Source of the DNA: Telluria beijingensis
GTDB lineage: Bacteria; Pseudomonadota; Gammaproteobacteria; Burkholderiales; Burkholderiaceae_D
DNA length: 64,000 nucleotides
Assembly: GCF_030770395.1 (NCBI RefSeq)
Contig: NZ_CP132480.1
Location: forward strand, 2,433,979-2,497,978
Reading direction: 5' to 3'
The notes below the pieces were generated by a model. The model did not search any database and was not told the origin of the DNA. It saw only the letters and a list, made by a program, of their open reading frames with translations. Made by a program: the position numbers and the translations under genes. Positions 1 to 8,638 of the stretch are shown here, piece after piece. The first letter of the stretch is position 1. Every line of letters starts with the position of its first letter.

Positions 1-279
1 CAGGAAACTGGCTTGCAGACGGCCTTTCGGGGTGCAGAAACCGGCGAAGCGCGCCTCGGTTTGCTGCAAGTGCTCGACGTCGTTGGTGAGCTGGGCGTGC
101 AGGAATTTGGCGGCTTCTTCGCCAGCCACGGCAATCAAACCCTGGTCGGTCACGGTGGCCACGAAACCGGCCGCGAGCGCGTCGGTATCGAGTGGCTGGC
201 CGAAGTCGTCGACTTGCGTTGCTTCATCAATATGAAAGCGGGCGCCGTGCGTGGCGAGGTGGTCTGTCCAGTTACTCAT
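1..279 (-). CDS. ygfZ: YgfZ-type folate-binding protein, N-terminal part (runs off the window)
   Basis: The reverse strand from the ATG at 277-279 reads MSNWTDHLATHGARF and continues in frame to the window edge. The segment FLHAQLTNDVEHL followed by GFCTPKGRLQASF is typical of the N-terminal half of YgfZ/GcvT-fold proteins, which bind tetrahydrofolate and support iron-sulfur cluster maintenance and tRNA modification. About 93 residues are present; family members are usually 320-350 residues, so the signature KGCYxGQE motif would lie outside the window. It is divergent from mltG, and the 125-bp gap between them should hold both promoters. Confidence 0.8.
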   Translation of the reverse strand, partial: MSNWTDHLATHGARFHIDEATQVDDFGQPLDTDALAAGFVATVTDQGLIAVAGEEAAKFLHAQLTNDVEHLQQTEARFAGFCTPKGRLQASFL

Positions 280-404
280 GAAAATCCGAAATATTTTGGC
301 AATTAGGCTTTATCATTACGGCCTCATTATAGAGTTGTCGGGGAAATCGCGCCGAGCGTGCCGCAAACGGCATTCGCGCCTGCAGATTCCCCTGCACAGA
401 ACAC

Positions 405-1406
405 ATGGCACTCATAAAAAAATTATTTGTCGCCGGCGTCGTCGTTACGCTGGTGGCTGCAGGCGGATTCTCGTGGTGGACCAAGCATTCGCTGACGACC
501 GGCGGTGAGCCGATCGAATTCACGATCAATCCCGGCAGCGGGGTCGCGGCCAGCGCCCAGCAGATGGTGGCGGCGGGCGTGCCGATCAACCCGACCATGT
601 TCCGGCTGCTGGCGCGCCTGACGGGCGACGCCGGCCGCATCAAGGCCGGCAGCTACGAGCTGAAACCCAATACCAGTCCGCGCCGCCTGCTCACCCAACT
701 GGTGAACGGCGAGTTCTCGCACGAGGCGGTGACCATCATCGAAGGCTGGACCTTCCGCCAGATGCGCCAGGCAATCAGCGGCCACGACCGGCTCAAGCAC
801 GATACCGTCAAGCTGACCGACCAGGAATTGATGGCAAAGATCTCGACCGAGTTCAAGGAGCCGGAGGGCATGTTCTTCCCCGATACCTACCTGTTCGCCA
901 AGGGCTCGTCCGAGATCGAGATCTACCGCCGCGCCCACCAGGCCATGCTGGACCACCTGAACGCGGCCTGGGAAAAGCGCAACAAGGCGCTGCCCTACAA
1001 GAGCCCGTACGAGGCCTTGATCATGGCCTCGATCGTCGAGAAGGAAACCGGCCAGAAAAGCGAGCGCAACATGATCGCGGGCGTGTTCGTCAACCGCCTG
1101 CGCACCGGCATGCTGCTGCAGACCGACCCGACCGTGATCTACGGCATGGGCGCCAGCTATGCGGGCCAGATCCGCAAGAAGGACCTGCAGACCGACACCC
1201 CGTACAATACCTATACGCGCGGCGGCCTGCCGCCGACCCCGATTGCGCTGCCCGGCCTGCAGTCGCTGCATGCGGCGCTGGAGCCGGCCGAGACGCCGGC
1301 CTTGTACTTCGTCGCGCGCGGCGACGGCACCAGCCAGTTCTCGAACAACCTGCCCGACCATAACCGGGCCGTCAACCGCTACCAGCGCGGCATCACCACC
1401 CAATAA
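405..1406 (+). CDS. mltG: Endolytic murein transglycosylase MltG
   Basis: This inner-membrane lytic transglycosylase cleaves nascent peptidoglycan strands and is thought to act as a terminase for glycan elongation. The 333-residue protein has one N-terminal membrane helix (about residues 7-25) and a large periplasmic part. The catalytic motif ASIVEKETG places the general acid at Glu212, followed by GVFVNRLRTGMLLQTDPTV and YNTYTRGGLPPTPI, all characteristic of the YceG family; E. coli MltG has 340 residues. The gene starts a same-strand series with tmk (18-bp gap), holB and pilZ, an order common in betaproteobacteria. Confidence 0.96.
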   Translation: MALIKKLFVAGVVVTLVAAGGFSWWTKHSLTTGGEPIEFTINPGSGVAASAQQMVAAGVPINPTMFRLLARLTGDAGRIKAGSYELKPNTSPRRLLTQLVNGEFSHEAVTIIEGWTFRQMRQAISGHDRLKHDTVKLTDQELMAKISTEFKEPEGMFFPDTYLFAKGSSEIEIYRRAHQAMLDHLNAAWEKRNKALPYKSPYEALIMASIVEKETGQKSERNMIAGVFVNRLRTGMLLQTDPTVIYGMGASYAGQIRKKDLQTDTPYNTYTRGGLPPTPIALPGLQSLHAALEPAETPALYFVARGDGTSQFSNNLPDHNRAVNRYQRGITTQ

Positions 1407-1424
1407 TCAGATTCAAGGCTTTAC

Positions 1425-2033
1425 ATGCAGGGCAAGTTCATCACATTCGAAGGCATCGACGGCGCCGGGAAATCGACCCATATCGGATTCGTCACCGATT
1501 TCCTGGTGGCGCGCGGCAAGAACGTGGTCGCCTCGCGCGAGCCGGGCGGCACGCCGCTGGGCGAGAAACTGCGCGACCACTTGCTGCATGAGCAGATGCA
1601 TCTCGAAACCGAAGCGCTGCTGATGTTCGCCAGCCGGCGCGAGCACATCGCGCAAGTCATCGCGCCCAATCTCGCCGAAGGCAACTGGGTGCTGTCGGAC
1701 CGCTTCACCGACGCCAGCTTCGCCTACCAGAGCGGCGGGCGCGGCCTGGCGCGCGGCAAACTGGAGGCGCTCGAGGCCTGGGTCCACCACGACCTGCAGC
1801 CCGACCTGACCCTGCTGTTCGACGTGCCGCTCGAAGTGGCGCGCCAGCGCCTGAATGCGACCCGCACGCTGGATAAATTCGAACGCGAGCAGTCCGATTT
1901 CTTCGCCCGCTGCCGCGCGGAATACCTGCGCCGCGCCGCGCAATTCCCCGAGCGCTTCGCCGTGATCGACTCGACGCGCAGCATCGCCGAGATCCAGGCC
2001 GAGCTGGGCCAGGTACTGGAGAAACTGTTGTGA
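1425..2033 (+). CDS. tmk: Thymidylate kinase
   Basis: dTMP kinase phosphorylates dTMP to dTDP with ATP, in the cytoplasm, for DNA precursor supply. The P-loop [11 protein letters not shown] lies at residues 8-18, the [11 protein letters not shown] segment is the conserved dTMP-binding region, and a LID region follows near [12 protein letters not shown]. The length of 202 residues is normal for the family. The stop overlaps the GTG that can start holB (GTGACG at 2030), which suggests translational coupling; tmk and holB are adjacent in many proteobacteria. Confidence 0.97.
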   Translation: MQGKFITFEGIDGAGKSTHIGFVTDFLVARGKNVVASREPGGTPLGEKLRDHLLHEQMHLETEALLMFASRREHIAQVIAPNLAEGNWVLSDRFTDASFAYQSGGRGLARGKLEALEAWVHHDLQPDLTLLFDVPLEVARQRLNATRTLDKFEREQSDFFARCRAEYLRRAAQFPERFAVIDSTRSIAEIQAELGQVLEKLL

Positions 2034-3052
2034 CGATGTACCCATGGCACGGCGCCGCCTGGTCGCAGCTGCAGCAAATGCGCGCGCGCATGCCGCATGC
2101 GATCCTGTTCCATGGCCCGGCCGGCACCGGCAAGGCCGGCTTTATCGAAGCCTTCGCCCAGGCCCTGCTGTGCGAAAGCCCGCGGCCCGACGGCCATGCC
2201 TGCGGCGCTTGCGCGTCCTGCGGCTGGTTCGTCCAGCACAACCACCCGGACTACCGCCGTGTGCGGCCCGAGGCGCTGGAAGACGAGTTGCCGGCCGAGG
2301 GCGAAGAAGGCGACGGCGAACGCAAGTCGAAGTCGACCCGGGCGCCGTCGAAAGAGATCAAGATCGAGCAGATCCGCAACCTGGCGGACTTCATGAATAT
2401 CTCGACCCACCGCCAGGGCTTGCGGGTGGTGGTGCTGTATCCGGCCGAGGCGCTGAACATGCCCGCCTCGAATGCCTTGCTGAAAACGCTGGAAGAGCCG
2501 CCGCCCGGCACCGTGTTCCTGCTCTCGTCCAACAGCCTGGACCGGCTGCTACCGACGATCCTGTCGCGCTGCCGCAAGTTCGCGCTGCCGATGCCGGGGC
2601 ATGACGAGGCCCTGGCCTGGCTCAGGGAGCAGGGCGTGCCGGACGCCGACAGCTGGCTGCGCGAGCAGGGCGGGGCGCCGCTGGCGGCCCTGGCCGAGTC
2701 GAACAACGGCAGCCGCGAGGACATGGAAGCGCTGCTGCAGTTCCTGGCCCGCCCGGCGCCGGACAGCGCGCTGCGCGCCGCCGACAAGCTGGCCAAGGCC
2801 GAGCTGCCGGCCCTGGTTTCCTGGACCCAGCGCTGGCTGTACGATGTATTTTCATACAAGCTGTCTGGCAATATCCGCTACTACCCGCGTTATCAAAAAG
2901 AACTGGCCGCGCTTGCCGGCCGGGCCCCGGCGGCAAGCCTGCTGCGCGCCATCAAGGCCATGAACGAGCGGCGCGCTGTGGCGGATCATCCTTTGTCGGC
3001 AAAATTGTTTGTCGAAGATATGCTGCTTGAGTACACTGCGTGCTGCACATGA
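2030..3052 (+). CDS. holB: DNA polymerase III subunit delta prime
   Basis: Delta prime is part of the clamp-loader complex that places the beta sliding clamp on primed DNA. The protein has an AAA+ P-loop-like segment [10 protein letters not shown] near residues 29-38, four zinc-ligand cysteines at 48, 58, 61 and 64, and the conserved [15 protein letters not shown] and [11 protein letters not shown] motifs. It is 340 residues from the GTG at 2030, which overlaps the tmk stop; an ATG two codons on (2036) is an equally possible start. An acidic, lysine-rich insert (about residues 84-108) before the [12 protein letters not shown] segment is typical of betaproteobacterial versions. Confidence 0.94.
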   Translation: MTMYPWHGAAWSQLQQMRARMPHAILFHGPAGTGKAGFIEAFAQALLCESPRPDGHACGACASCGWFVQHNHPDYRRVRPEALEDELPAEGEEGDGERKSKSTRAPSKEIKIEQIRNLADFMNISTHRQGLRVVVLYPAEALNMPASNALLKTLEEPPPGTVFLLSSNSLDRLLPTILSRCRKFALPMPGHDEALAWLREQGVPDADSWLREQGGAPLAALAESNNGSREDMEALLQFLARPAPDSALRAADKLAKAELPALVSWTQRWLYDVFSYKLSGNIRYYPRYQKELAALAGRAPAASLLRAIKAMNERRAVADHPLSAKLFVEDMLLEYTACCT

Positions 3053-3062
3053 AAGGATCACG

Positions 3063-3440
3063 ATGAGCGCCAGCCAGCCAGAGACGAACGCAGCCCAGGC
3101 CCCGCGGCCATCGGTGCTGTCGCTGGCGATCAAGGAAAAGGCGGCGCTGTATGCGGCCTATATGCCCTTCCTCAAGAATGGCGGCATGTTCGTGCCCACC
3201 AATAAGCCCTACAAGATCGGCGACGAGATCTACCTGATCCTGGCGCTGATGGACGACCCCAATAAATACCCGATCGCCGGCACCGTGGCCTGGATCACGC
3301 CGAGCGGCGCCAACAACAACAAGGCGCAAGGCATTGGCGTGCATTTTCCGGCCGACGAGGCCGGCCAGCGCGCCAAGGCCCGCATCGAAGAGATCCTCGG
3401 CGCGGCGCTGCGGTCCTCGCGCGCTACCCATACCCTGTAA
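3063..3440 (+). CDS. pilZ: PilZ-domain type IV pilus biogenesis protein
   Basis: The 125-residue protein contains the short PilZ fold: NGGMFVPTNKPYKIGDEIYL, then GTVAWITPSGANNN and GIGVHFP. This is the PilZ/PA2960 type that takes part in type IV pilus assembly through PilB and FimX-like partners. It lacks the RxxxR c-di-GMP-binding motif of canonical PilZ domains, as is usual for this type. The start at 3063 was chosen because GAAAGGA precedes it; an upstream in-frame ATG at 3009 lies inside holB. It follows holB by 10 bp, the usual order holB-pilZ. Confidence 0.9.
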   Translation: MSASQPETNAAQAPRPSVLSLAIKEKAALYAAYMPFLKNGGMFVPTNKPYKIGDEIYLILALMDDPNKYPIAGTVAWITPSGANNNKAQGIGVHFPADEAGQRAKARIEEILGAALRSSRATHTL

Positions 3441-3458
3441 CTTCCATCACCACGCTGC

Positions 3459-3977
3459 ATGCCTTCCTACGTTCATCGCCTGGCCCGATTCGACGACCTG
3501 CCAGCCATCGTCGACATCTACAATTCCACCATCGCTTCGCGCGAAGTCACCGCCGACACCGAACCCATCACTGTCCAGTCGCGCGAAGCCTGGTTCCGCG
3601 ACCATACGCCGGAGCGCCGGCCGCTGTGGGTCATCCACGATGCGGATGACCGCAGCGAGCAGCCGGTCGTGCTGGGCTGGCTGTCGTATTCCAATTTCTA
3701 TGGCCGGCCGGCGTATTCGGGCACGGCCGAGGTGTCGATCTATATCGCCGAGCAGGCGCGCGGCCAGGGCCTGGGGCGGTATTGCCTGGATCTGGCGATT
3801 GCCCACGCGCCCGAGGTCAAGGTGCATACCTTGCTGGGCTTCATCTTTGGCCATAACCAGCCGAGCCTGGCGCTGTTCCGCAAATATGGCTTCGAGACCT
3901 GGGCCAATTTTCCGCGCGTGGCCAATCTCGATGGGATCGAGCGCGACCTGATCATTCTCGGCAAGCGGGTGGGCTGA
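3459..3977 (+). CDS. GNAT family N-acetyltransferase, phosphinothricin acetyltransferase-like
   Basis: The 172-residue protein has the GNAT fold with the acetyl-CoA-binding segment QARGQGLGRYCLDLAI (motif Q/RxxGxG/A) and an N-terminal DLPAIVDIYN segment seen in Pat/YncA-type enzymes, which acetylate amino groups of phosphinothricin, methionine sulfoximine or related small molecules. The C-terminal LFRKYGFETW is also characteristic. The true substrate cannot be told from sequence. No strong ribosome-binding site is seen. It lies 18 bp after pilZ and before a repeat-containing gap. Confidence 0.85.
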   Translation: MPSYVHRLARFDDLPAIVDIYNSTIASREVTADTEPITVQSREAWFRDHTPERRPLWVIHDADDRSEQPVVLGWLSYSNFYGRPAYSGTAEVSIYIAEQARGQGLGRYCLDLAIAHAPEVKVHTLLGFIFGHNQPSLALFRKYGFETWANFPRVANLDGIERDLIILGKRVG

Positions 3978-3986
3978 GGTGAACTT

Positions 3987-4009
3987 GGGCCCCCGCCTTC
4001 GCGGGGGCG
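3987..4009. repeat. REP-like GC hairpin
   Basis: GCCCCCGCCTTCGCGGGGGC is a near-perfect hairpin with an 8-bp GC stem and a CTTC loop, 10 bp after the acetyltransferase stop. It resembles the short extragenic palindromes scattered through Massilia-type genomes. It could also act as a terminator-like structure, although it lacks a T-tract. Confidence 0.55.
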
Positions 4010-4086
4010 ACGGTGGGTTGCGCGGGGGTGAAGGTGGTTTGCGCGGGGGTGACGGTGGTTTGCGAGGGGGTGACGGTGGTTTGCGA
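4003..4086. repeat. Four tandem copies of a 21-bp GC-rich repeat
   Basis: Units GGGGGYGAMGGTGGKTTGCGM begin at 4003, 4024, 4045 and 4066, with a partial fifth from 4087. The first overlaps the right arm of the REP-like hairpin, so the array probably grew from it. Because 21 is a multiple of three, it stays open in frame with tatD and would add a Gly-rich GGDGGLR repeat if translation began upstream, but the tatD start at 4129 excludes it. Confidence 0.85.
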
Positions 4087-4128
4087 GGGGGCGCGGATCG
4101 CTGGCCTGGGGTCTTGTACAATGGCGGG

Positions 4129-4911
4129 ATGTTTATCGATTCCCATTGCCATATCAATTTCCCGGAGCTGGCAGCCCGCATGCCCGAGGTCCTGGCCAAG
4201 ATGGCCGAGAACAAGGTGATGCACGCCCTGTGCGTGTCGGTGGATTTGCCGGACTTCCCGCAAGTGCTCGCGCTGGCCGAGCAGCATCCCCATATCTTCG
4301 CCTCGGTCGGCGTCCATCCCGACTACGAAGACACGCCGGAACCGACCGTGCAGCAACTGGTCGAACTGGCAAATCACCCGAAGATCGTCGCCATCGGCGA
4401 GACCGGCCTCGACTACTACCGCCTCGAGGGCGATCTGGAATGGCAGCGCGAGCGCTTCCGCGTCCATATCCGCGCCTCGCGCGAGACCCGCAAGCCGCTG
4501 ATCATCCATACCCGCGCGGCCAGCGAGGACACGATCCGCCTGATGAAGGAAGAGGGCGCCGGCACGGGTGCAGGCGGCGTGGCCGGCGTCATGCACTGCT
4601 TCACCGAATCGCTCGCGGTGGCCGAAGCCGCCATGGAGCAGGGTTTCTACATCTCGTTCTCGGGCATCGTCACGTTTAAAAGCGCCAAGGAGTTGCAGGC
4701 GGTGGCGCTTGCCGTGCCGCTCGACCGCATGCTGATCGAGACCGACTCGCCCTACCTGGCGCCGGTGCCGTTCCGCGGCCGTATGAACGAGCCGGGCTAT
4801 GTGGCCCACGTGGCCGAGTACATCGCCACGCTCAAGGGTGTCTCGCTGCGCGAGGTTGCCGAGCGCACCAGCGAGAATTTCTTCAAGCTGTTTAATACCG
4901 CCAGGAGCTGA
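4129..4911 (+). CDS. TatD family metal-dependent hydrolase
   Basis: TatD-family proteins are TIM-barrel metallohydrolases with deoxyribonuclease activity. The protein carries the ordered metal-binding motifs DSHCHINF at the N terminus, GETGLDYYR, IHTRAA, MHCFTE and ETDSPYLAP. From ATG 4129 the length is 260 residues, normal for the family (about 255-265). The frame is open far upstream, but that part is the low-complexity tandem repeat and was rejected. Neighbouring holB and pilZ suggest the YcfH/TatD paralogue usually found after holB. An ankyrin gene follows after 3 bp. Confidence 0.92.
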   Translation: MFIDSHCHINFPELAARMPEVLAKMAENKVMHALCVSVDLPDFPQVLALAEQHPHIFASVGVHPDYEDTPEPTVQQLVELANHPKIVAIGETGLDYYRLEGDLEWQRERFRVHIRASRETRKPLIIHTRAASEDTIRLMKEEGAGTGAGGVAGVMHCFTESLAVAEAAMEQGFYISFSGIVTFKSAKELQAVALAVPLDRMLIETDSPYLAPVPFRGRMNEPGYVAHVAEYIATLKGVSLREVAERTSENFFKLFNTARS

Positions 4912-4914
4912 CCG

Positions 4915-5577
4915 ATGCCGATCCGCCGCTTGCTTGCCACCAGCCTGCTGTTTGCCGTGATGGCCAGCGCCCATGCCGCGCCACCGCCGCCGAGCGAGCA
5001 GCAGGTGACGGCCTTCTTCCGCGCCGTGCAGCTGGACGATGCCGACACGGTGCGCACGATGGTCGGCGCGGTCGTCAACGCCAATGAGTTGAACCCGCTG
5101 GGCGGCGAGCCGCCGCTGGTGCTGGCGATCCGCGAGGGATCGCGCGAAGTGGTGCGCGAGCTGCTGCGCCATCCCGGCACCGACCTCGAGCGCCAGGCGC
5201 TGAACGGCAACACGGCGCTGATGATGGCCGCCTTCAAACGCGACGAGGACGTGGTGCGCGCGCTGCTGGCCAAGGGCGCGAAGGTCAACCAGCCGGGGTG
5301 GACTGCGCTGCACTATGCCGCCGCCAGCGGCGACGAGAAGATCGCGCAACTGCTGATCGAGCGCGGCGCCCAGATCGACGCGCTGTCGCCGCGCGCCAGC
5401 GGCGCCTTCACGCCGCTGATGCTGGCCGCGCGCGAGGGGCAGGAATCGACTGCGCGCCTGCTGCTGGCGCGTGGCGCGAAAGTCGGCCTCAAGAACACCG
5501 AAGGACACACGGCGGCCCAGATTGCCAAGCAGGCGGGCCGGGAGAAACTGGCGGACGAATTGCGAATTGGACGGTAA
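4915..5577 (+). CDS. Exported ankyrin-repeat protein
   Basis: The 220-residue protein starts with a clear signal peptide (MPIRRLLATSLLFAVMASAHA, cleavage before Ala-Pro) and then carries about four to five ankyrin repeats from residue 55 to 210, visible as GEPPLVLAIREGSREVVREL, GNTALMMAAFKRDEDVVRAL, GWTALHYAAASGDEKIAQLL, FTPLMLAAREGQESTARLL and GHTAAQIAKQAGREKLADEL. Ankyrin repeats bind proteins; a periplasmic location is inferred from the leader. It follows tatD by 3 bp and is probably co-transcribed. The partner is unknown. Confidence 0.9.
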   Translation: MPIRRLLATSLLFAVMASAHAAPPPPSEQQVTAFFRAVQLDDADTVRTMVGAVVNANELNPLGGEPPLVLAIREGSREVVRELLRHPGTDLERQALNGNTALMMAAFKRDEDVVRALLAKGAKVNQPGWTALHYAAASGDEKIAQLLIERGAQIDALSPRASGAFTPLMLAAREGQESTARLLLARGAKVGLKNTEGHTAAQIAKQAGREKLADELRIGR

Positions 5578-5666
5578 AACGCTCTCAGCTCGACCAATTG
5601 CGTGGGGGCAAGTGTATCCATAATGGTTCCACGGTCAAACGACCACCCGACCAATCAAGGATACCC

Positions 5667-6605
5667 ATGCTCAACGAACGCGAAATCGAAAGCTGCTACC
5701 TGGGGCAGTTCATTCCAGTCCACTACCATCACAATATGCTGATGGACAAGAACCGGATGCACAGCTTCAAGGCCGCCATCCATTACGCGGTCTTCCCCGG
5801 CGCGAAAGTGCTGGAGCTGGGCGGCGGTACCGGCGTGCTGTCCTTCTTCGCGGCCCAGAGCGCCTCGAAAGTCTATTGCGTCGAGTTCAACCCCGACATG
5901 GTCATGGAAGCGCGCCGCTTCCTGGCGATGAACGAGAACGGCCACAAGGTCGAGGTGGTGCACGCCGACGCCTTCGATTACCTGCCGCCGGAGCCGGTCG
6001 ACGTCGTGATCTGCGAGATGATCCACGTGGGCATGCTGCGCGAAAAGCAGGTCGAGGTGATCGAGTCGTTCAAGCGCCGCTACCTGGCCAAGTTCGGCGG
6101 CCCGCTGCCGATGTTCATGCCCGAGGCCGTGATCATGGCGGCCCAGCCCCTGCAGCAGGAATACGATTTCGACGGCTTCCACGCCCCGATCGTCCAGTTC
6201 CAGGAAACCGGCGTGGTCCAGCCGGCCACGGTCGAGCTGGCCCAGCCGGCCGTCTACAGCATCCTCGATTTCAGCCAGCCGGTCGATGGCCTGATCGCCT
6301 GGGAAGGCTCGTTCGTGGTCGAGCAGGGCGGCACCCTGAACGCGCTGCGCTTCGTGACCAAGAACGTGCTGGCGATCGTGCCGGAGCGCTCGACCACCAT
6401 CGATTGGCTCAACCACTACATGACCCTGCCGTTGTACCGGCCGCTCGAAGTCAAGGCCGGCGACCTGCTGCGGGTGTCCTTCGCCTACCGCGCCGGTGGC
6501 TCGATCCCGTCGCTGCAAGCGTCGATCAAGGCCGAGGTGATGCGCCAGCAGGAGGCCACGGACGCCCACGCTCCGGCCATGCAGGAAGCCGCGGCCGTCG
6601 CCTGA
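5667..6605 (+). CDS. SAM-dependent class I methyltransferase resembling protein arginine methyltransferases
   Basis: The 312-residue protein has the Rossmann SAM-binding motif VLELGGGTGVLSFFAA, the acidic strand-2 end VYCVEFNP, and ICEMIHVGMLREKQ, where two glutamates nine residues apart recall the double-E loop of arginine methyltransferases. A beta-rich C-terminal half follows, as in PRMTs. The methyl acceptor cannot be told. Start 5667 gives the N terminus MLNEREIESCYLGQFIPVHY; the frame is open upstream into the ankyrin gene, but that part is a shadow. A REP-like pair follows the gene. Confidence 0.72.
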   Translation: MLNEREIESCYLGQFIPVHYHHNMLMDKNRMHSFKAAIHYAVFPGAKVLELGGGTGVLSFFAAQSASKVYCVEFNPDMVMEARRFLAMNENGHKVEVVHADAFDYLPPEPVDVVICEMIHVGMLREKQVEVIESFKRRYLAKFGGPLPMFMPEAVIMAAQPLQQEYDFDGFHAPIVQFQETGVVQPATVELAQPAVYSILDFSQPVDGLIAWEGSFVVEQGGTLNALRFVTKNVLAIVPERSTTIDWLNHYMTLPLYRPLEVKAGDLLRVSFAYRAGGSIPSLQASIKAEVMRQQEATDAHAPAMQEAAAVA

Positions 6606-6622
6606 CGCGAAACCTGATCCAG

Positions 6623-6724
6623 GTCGTCCCCGCGGAGGCGGGGACCCAAGCTTGCCCGCACAGCTACTGCGATATCCGTCAGTGGTTGGCCGACTACTTG
6701 GGTCCCCGCCTGCGCGGGGACGAC
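6623..6724. repeat. Inverted REP pair (REPIN-like)
   Basis: Two 28-bp arms, GTCGTCCCCGCGGAGGCGGG... at 6623-6650 and its near-perfect reverse complement at 6697-6724, flank a 46-bp spacer. Each arm is itself a hairpin with a GTCCCCGC/GCGGGGAC stem. A total of 102 bp with inverted REP arms matches the layout of REPINs mobilised by RAYT transposases; no RAYT gene is in the window. The element lies downstream of the methyltransferase gene. Confidence 0.8.
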
Positions 6725-6859
6725 GTGCCAGCGCAGCGGGTCACGGCTGCCCTCTACCGTTCATACCGTCTTTTCCCCCGTTCATCGCACAGCGCTGGCC
6801 CCATGATGGCCTTCCGCCTACATTGTCGACCATGCCGATGTTTCTCATGGAGGAAGACA

Positions 6860-7060
6860 ATGCTGAGTTTCCTGGTATGGTTGGTCCTGCTGTTCCTTTG
6901 CTGGCCAATCGCGCTGCTTGCCCTGGTACTGTATCCTGTGGTGTGGCTGCTGTTGCTGCCGCTGCGCCTGCTGGGCATCGGCGTCGATGCCGTGTTCAGC
7001 CTGCTGCGCGCCATCGTCATGCTGCCCGCGCGCGTGCTCGGCCACCAGCCGGTGCGCTGA
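6860..7060 (+). CDS. Small hydrophobic membrane protein
   Basis: A 66-residue protein, MLSFLVWLVLLFLCWPIALL at the start, with two closely spaced hydrophobic stretches (about residues 1-20 and 22-45) followed by a basic tail ending PARVLGHQPVR. The start at 6860 is supported by ATGGAGGAAGACA just upstream. No family is recognised. It stands alone between the REP pair and the next small gene. Expression is likely because of the good ribosome-binding site, but the function is unknown. Confidence 0.6.
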   Translation: MLSFLVWLVLLFLCWPIALLALVLYPVVWLLLLPLRLLGIGVDAVFSLLRAIVMLPARVLGHQPVR

Positions 7061-7172
7061 AGGATATTGGGGCGTTCGGCAGAATGTTCGGCAAATAACA
7101 GACGTTGGCCACGCGATCTTCTACTGTGGAGCTGCGCGCTTTCATCCGGAAAGTGCGCATTAATAGAGGAAA

Positions 7173-7406
7173 ATGACTATGCGCCTGGATATTTACCGCA
7201 GAGCCGAACACGACGGCAAATTCTCGTACCTGGCCGTGCCCGAAGCCAAGAACATCCCCGAGGAAGCCACCAATACCGATTGGGAAATCGAAGCCCGCGC
7301 CTTCGAGGTCGACGACAATGCCGACCAGATCGAAGATTTCGACATCGATAACCTCAACGGCCAGATCGCCGAAAAAGGCTATGCGATGACGTCGGTACTG
7401 CACTGA
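7173..7406 (+). CDS. Small conserved acidic protein (DUF6139-like)
   Basis: A 77-residue cytoplasmic protein beginning MTMRLDIYRRAEHDGKFSYL and ending EKGYAMTSVLH. It resembles a small betaproteobacterial family that I recall as DUF6139; the function is unknown. An AGAGGAAA ribosome-binding site precedes the ATG at 7173, and a second ATG at 7179 is closer to the usual family start. The central part is very acidic. No operon partner: the flanking gaps are 112 and 214 bp. Confidence 0.7.
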   Translation: MTMRLDIYRRAEHDGKFSYLAVPEAKNIPEEATNTDWEIEARAFEVDDNADQIEDFDIDNLNGQIAEKGYAMTSVLH

Positions 7407-7620
7407 CATTTTCCTGGCGGGCAATGCCCGCTACCGCCGGCACGGGGGCCAGTTTCCCGCGCGCCGGCGCCGCCCGACGCCGTGTTTCGCAGTCGGTGTG
7501 GCGCACCCGTTTCCGCTCTTTCACAAGTCGGCAGGCCCTCCACGGCCGGGTAGCCGATGTGGTATCCTGCGTCCTTGATCAAGGTAGTCAGCCGTGGACG
7601 TGGCTGCGATGGAGAATGCG

Positions 7621-8520
7621 ATGAAGTGGGTAGTGGTAGGTTTCTATATTCTGTCCATCCTGCACATCCACTTCCGCGGGCGTGTGCGCCTGCCGTTCCG
7701 CCGCCAGATTTTCGACCACTCGTCGTTCATGGCGCCGATCAACATCTTCATGCACAAGTTCTCGAAGGTGCCGAGCACGCCCTTCATCCCGGTGAGCGAG
7801 TTCCCCGAACTGGCGCGCCTGCAAGAGAACTGGCCGATCATCCGTGCCGAAGCCGAGAACCTGCTCGCGCTCAAGAAGATCAAGGCCGCCGAGCAGAACG
7901 ACGATGCCGGCTTCAATTCCTTCTTCAAGAACGGCTGGAAGCGCTTCTACCTCAAGTGGTACGACGCCAGCCATCCGTCGGCCGAACGCCTGTGCCCGCA
8001 GACCTACGCCTTGCTGCAATCGATCCCGTCGGTCAAGGCCGCGATGTTCGCCGAGCTGCCGCCGGGCGGCAAGCTGAACCCGCACCGCGACCCGTTCGCC
8101 GGCTCGATGCGCTACCACCTGGGCCTGGCCACGCCGAACGACGACCGCTGCTTCATCGAGGTCGACGGCGAGCGCCACAGCTGGCGCGACGGCCAGGGCG
8201 TGGTGTTCGACGAAACCTTCATCCACTGGGCCATCAATGGCAGCGAGAGCGACCGCGTGATCCTGTTCTGCGACGTCGAGCGGCCGATGCGCTACCGCTG
8301 GATGGGCGCTTTCAACCGCTGGTTTGGCCGCACCGTCATGACCGCCGCCGCTTCGCCGAACGAGACCGGCGACCAGGTCGGCCTGGTGAGCAAGCTGTTC
8401 CGCATCTCCTTCTATGCCGGCCAGTACCGGCGCCGCTTCAAGGCCTGGAACAAGACCGCCTACAACATCACCCGCGTGGCGCTGGTCGTCGCCCTGATCG
8501 CCTTCATCGTCTGGCTCTGA
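7621..8520 (+). CDS. lpxO: Aspartyl/asparaginyl beta-hydroxylase family protein, LpxO-like
   Basis: LpxO enzymes are membrane-bound Fe(II)/2-oxoglutarate dioxygenases that add a 2-hydroxyl to the secondary acyl chain of lipid A. The 299-residue protein matches Salmonella LpxO (302) and has N- and C-terminal hydrophobic segments, a iron/2-oxoglutarate core with [17 protein letters not shown] and the second histidine in [10 protein letters not shown], and a basic tail. The start at 7621 was chosen for the GGAG six bases upstream; GTG 7594 and ATG 7609 are alternatives. The lipid A substrate is inferred from family similarity. Confidence 0.82.
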   Translation: MKWVVVGFYILSILHIHFRGRVRLPFRRQIFDHSSFMAPINIFMHKFSKVPSTPFIPVSEFPELARLQENWPIIRAEAENLLALKKIKAAEQNDDAGFNSFFKNGWKRFYLKWYDASHPSAERLCPQTYALLQSIPSVKAAMFAELPPGGKLNPHRDPFAGSMRYHLGLATPNDDRCFIEVDGERHSWRDGQGVVFDETFIHWAINGSESDRVILFCDVERPMRYRWMGAFNRWFGRTVMTAAASPNETGDQVGLVSKLFRISFYAGQYRRRFKAWNKTAYNITRVALVVALIAFIVWL

Positions 8521-8638
8521 CTTAAGCCGTAATGCGTGCGGGCCGCCCGGCCTGCACAATCCATGTGTTACCGAAAACGGACGTTACGCCATTGTGGCTA
8601 CAATGGCCGTCCAGACACCCACTCATGGAGGCAAGTCA

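Noticed and set aside
4003..4086. CRISPR-like array
   Set aside because: The 21-bp units are directly adjacent with no spacers; it is a simple tandem repeat.
3979..4128. Longer N terminus for TatD through the repeat
   Set aside because: It would be a low-complexity Gly/Arg tract absent from the family; ATG 4129 gives the normal DSHCHINF start.
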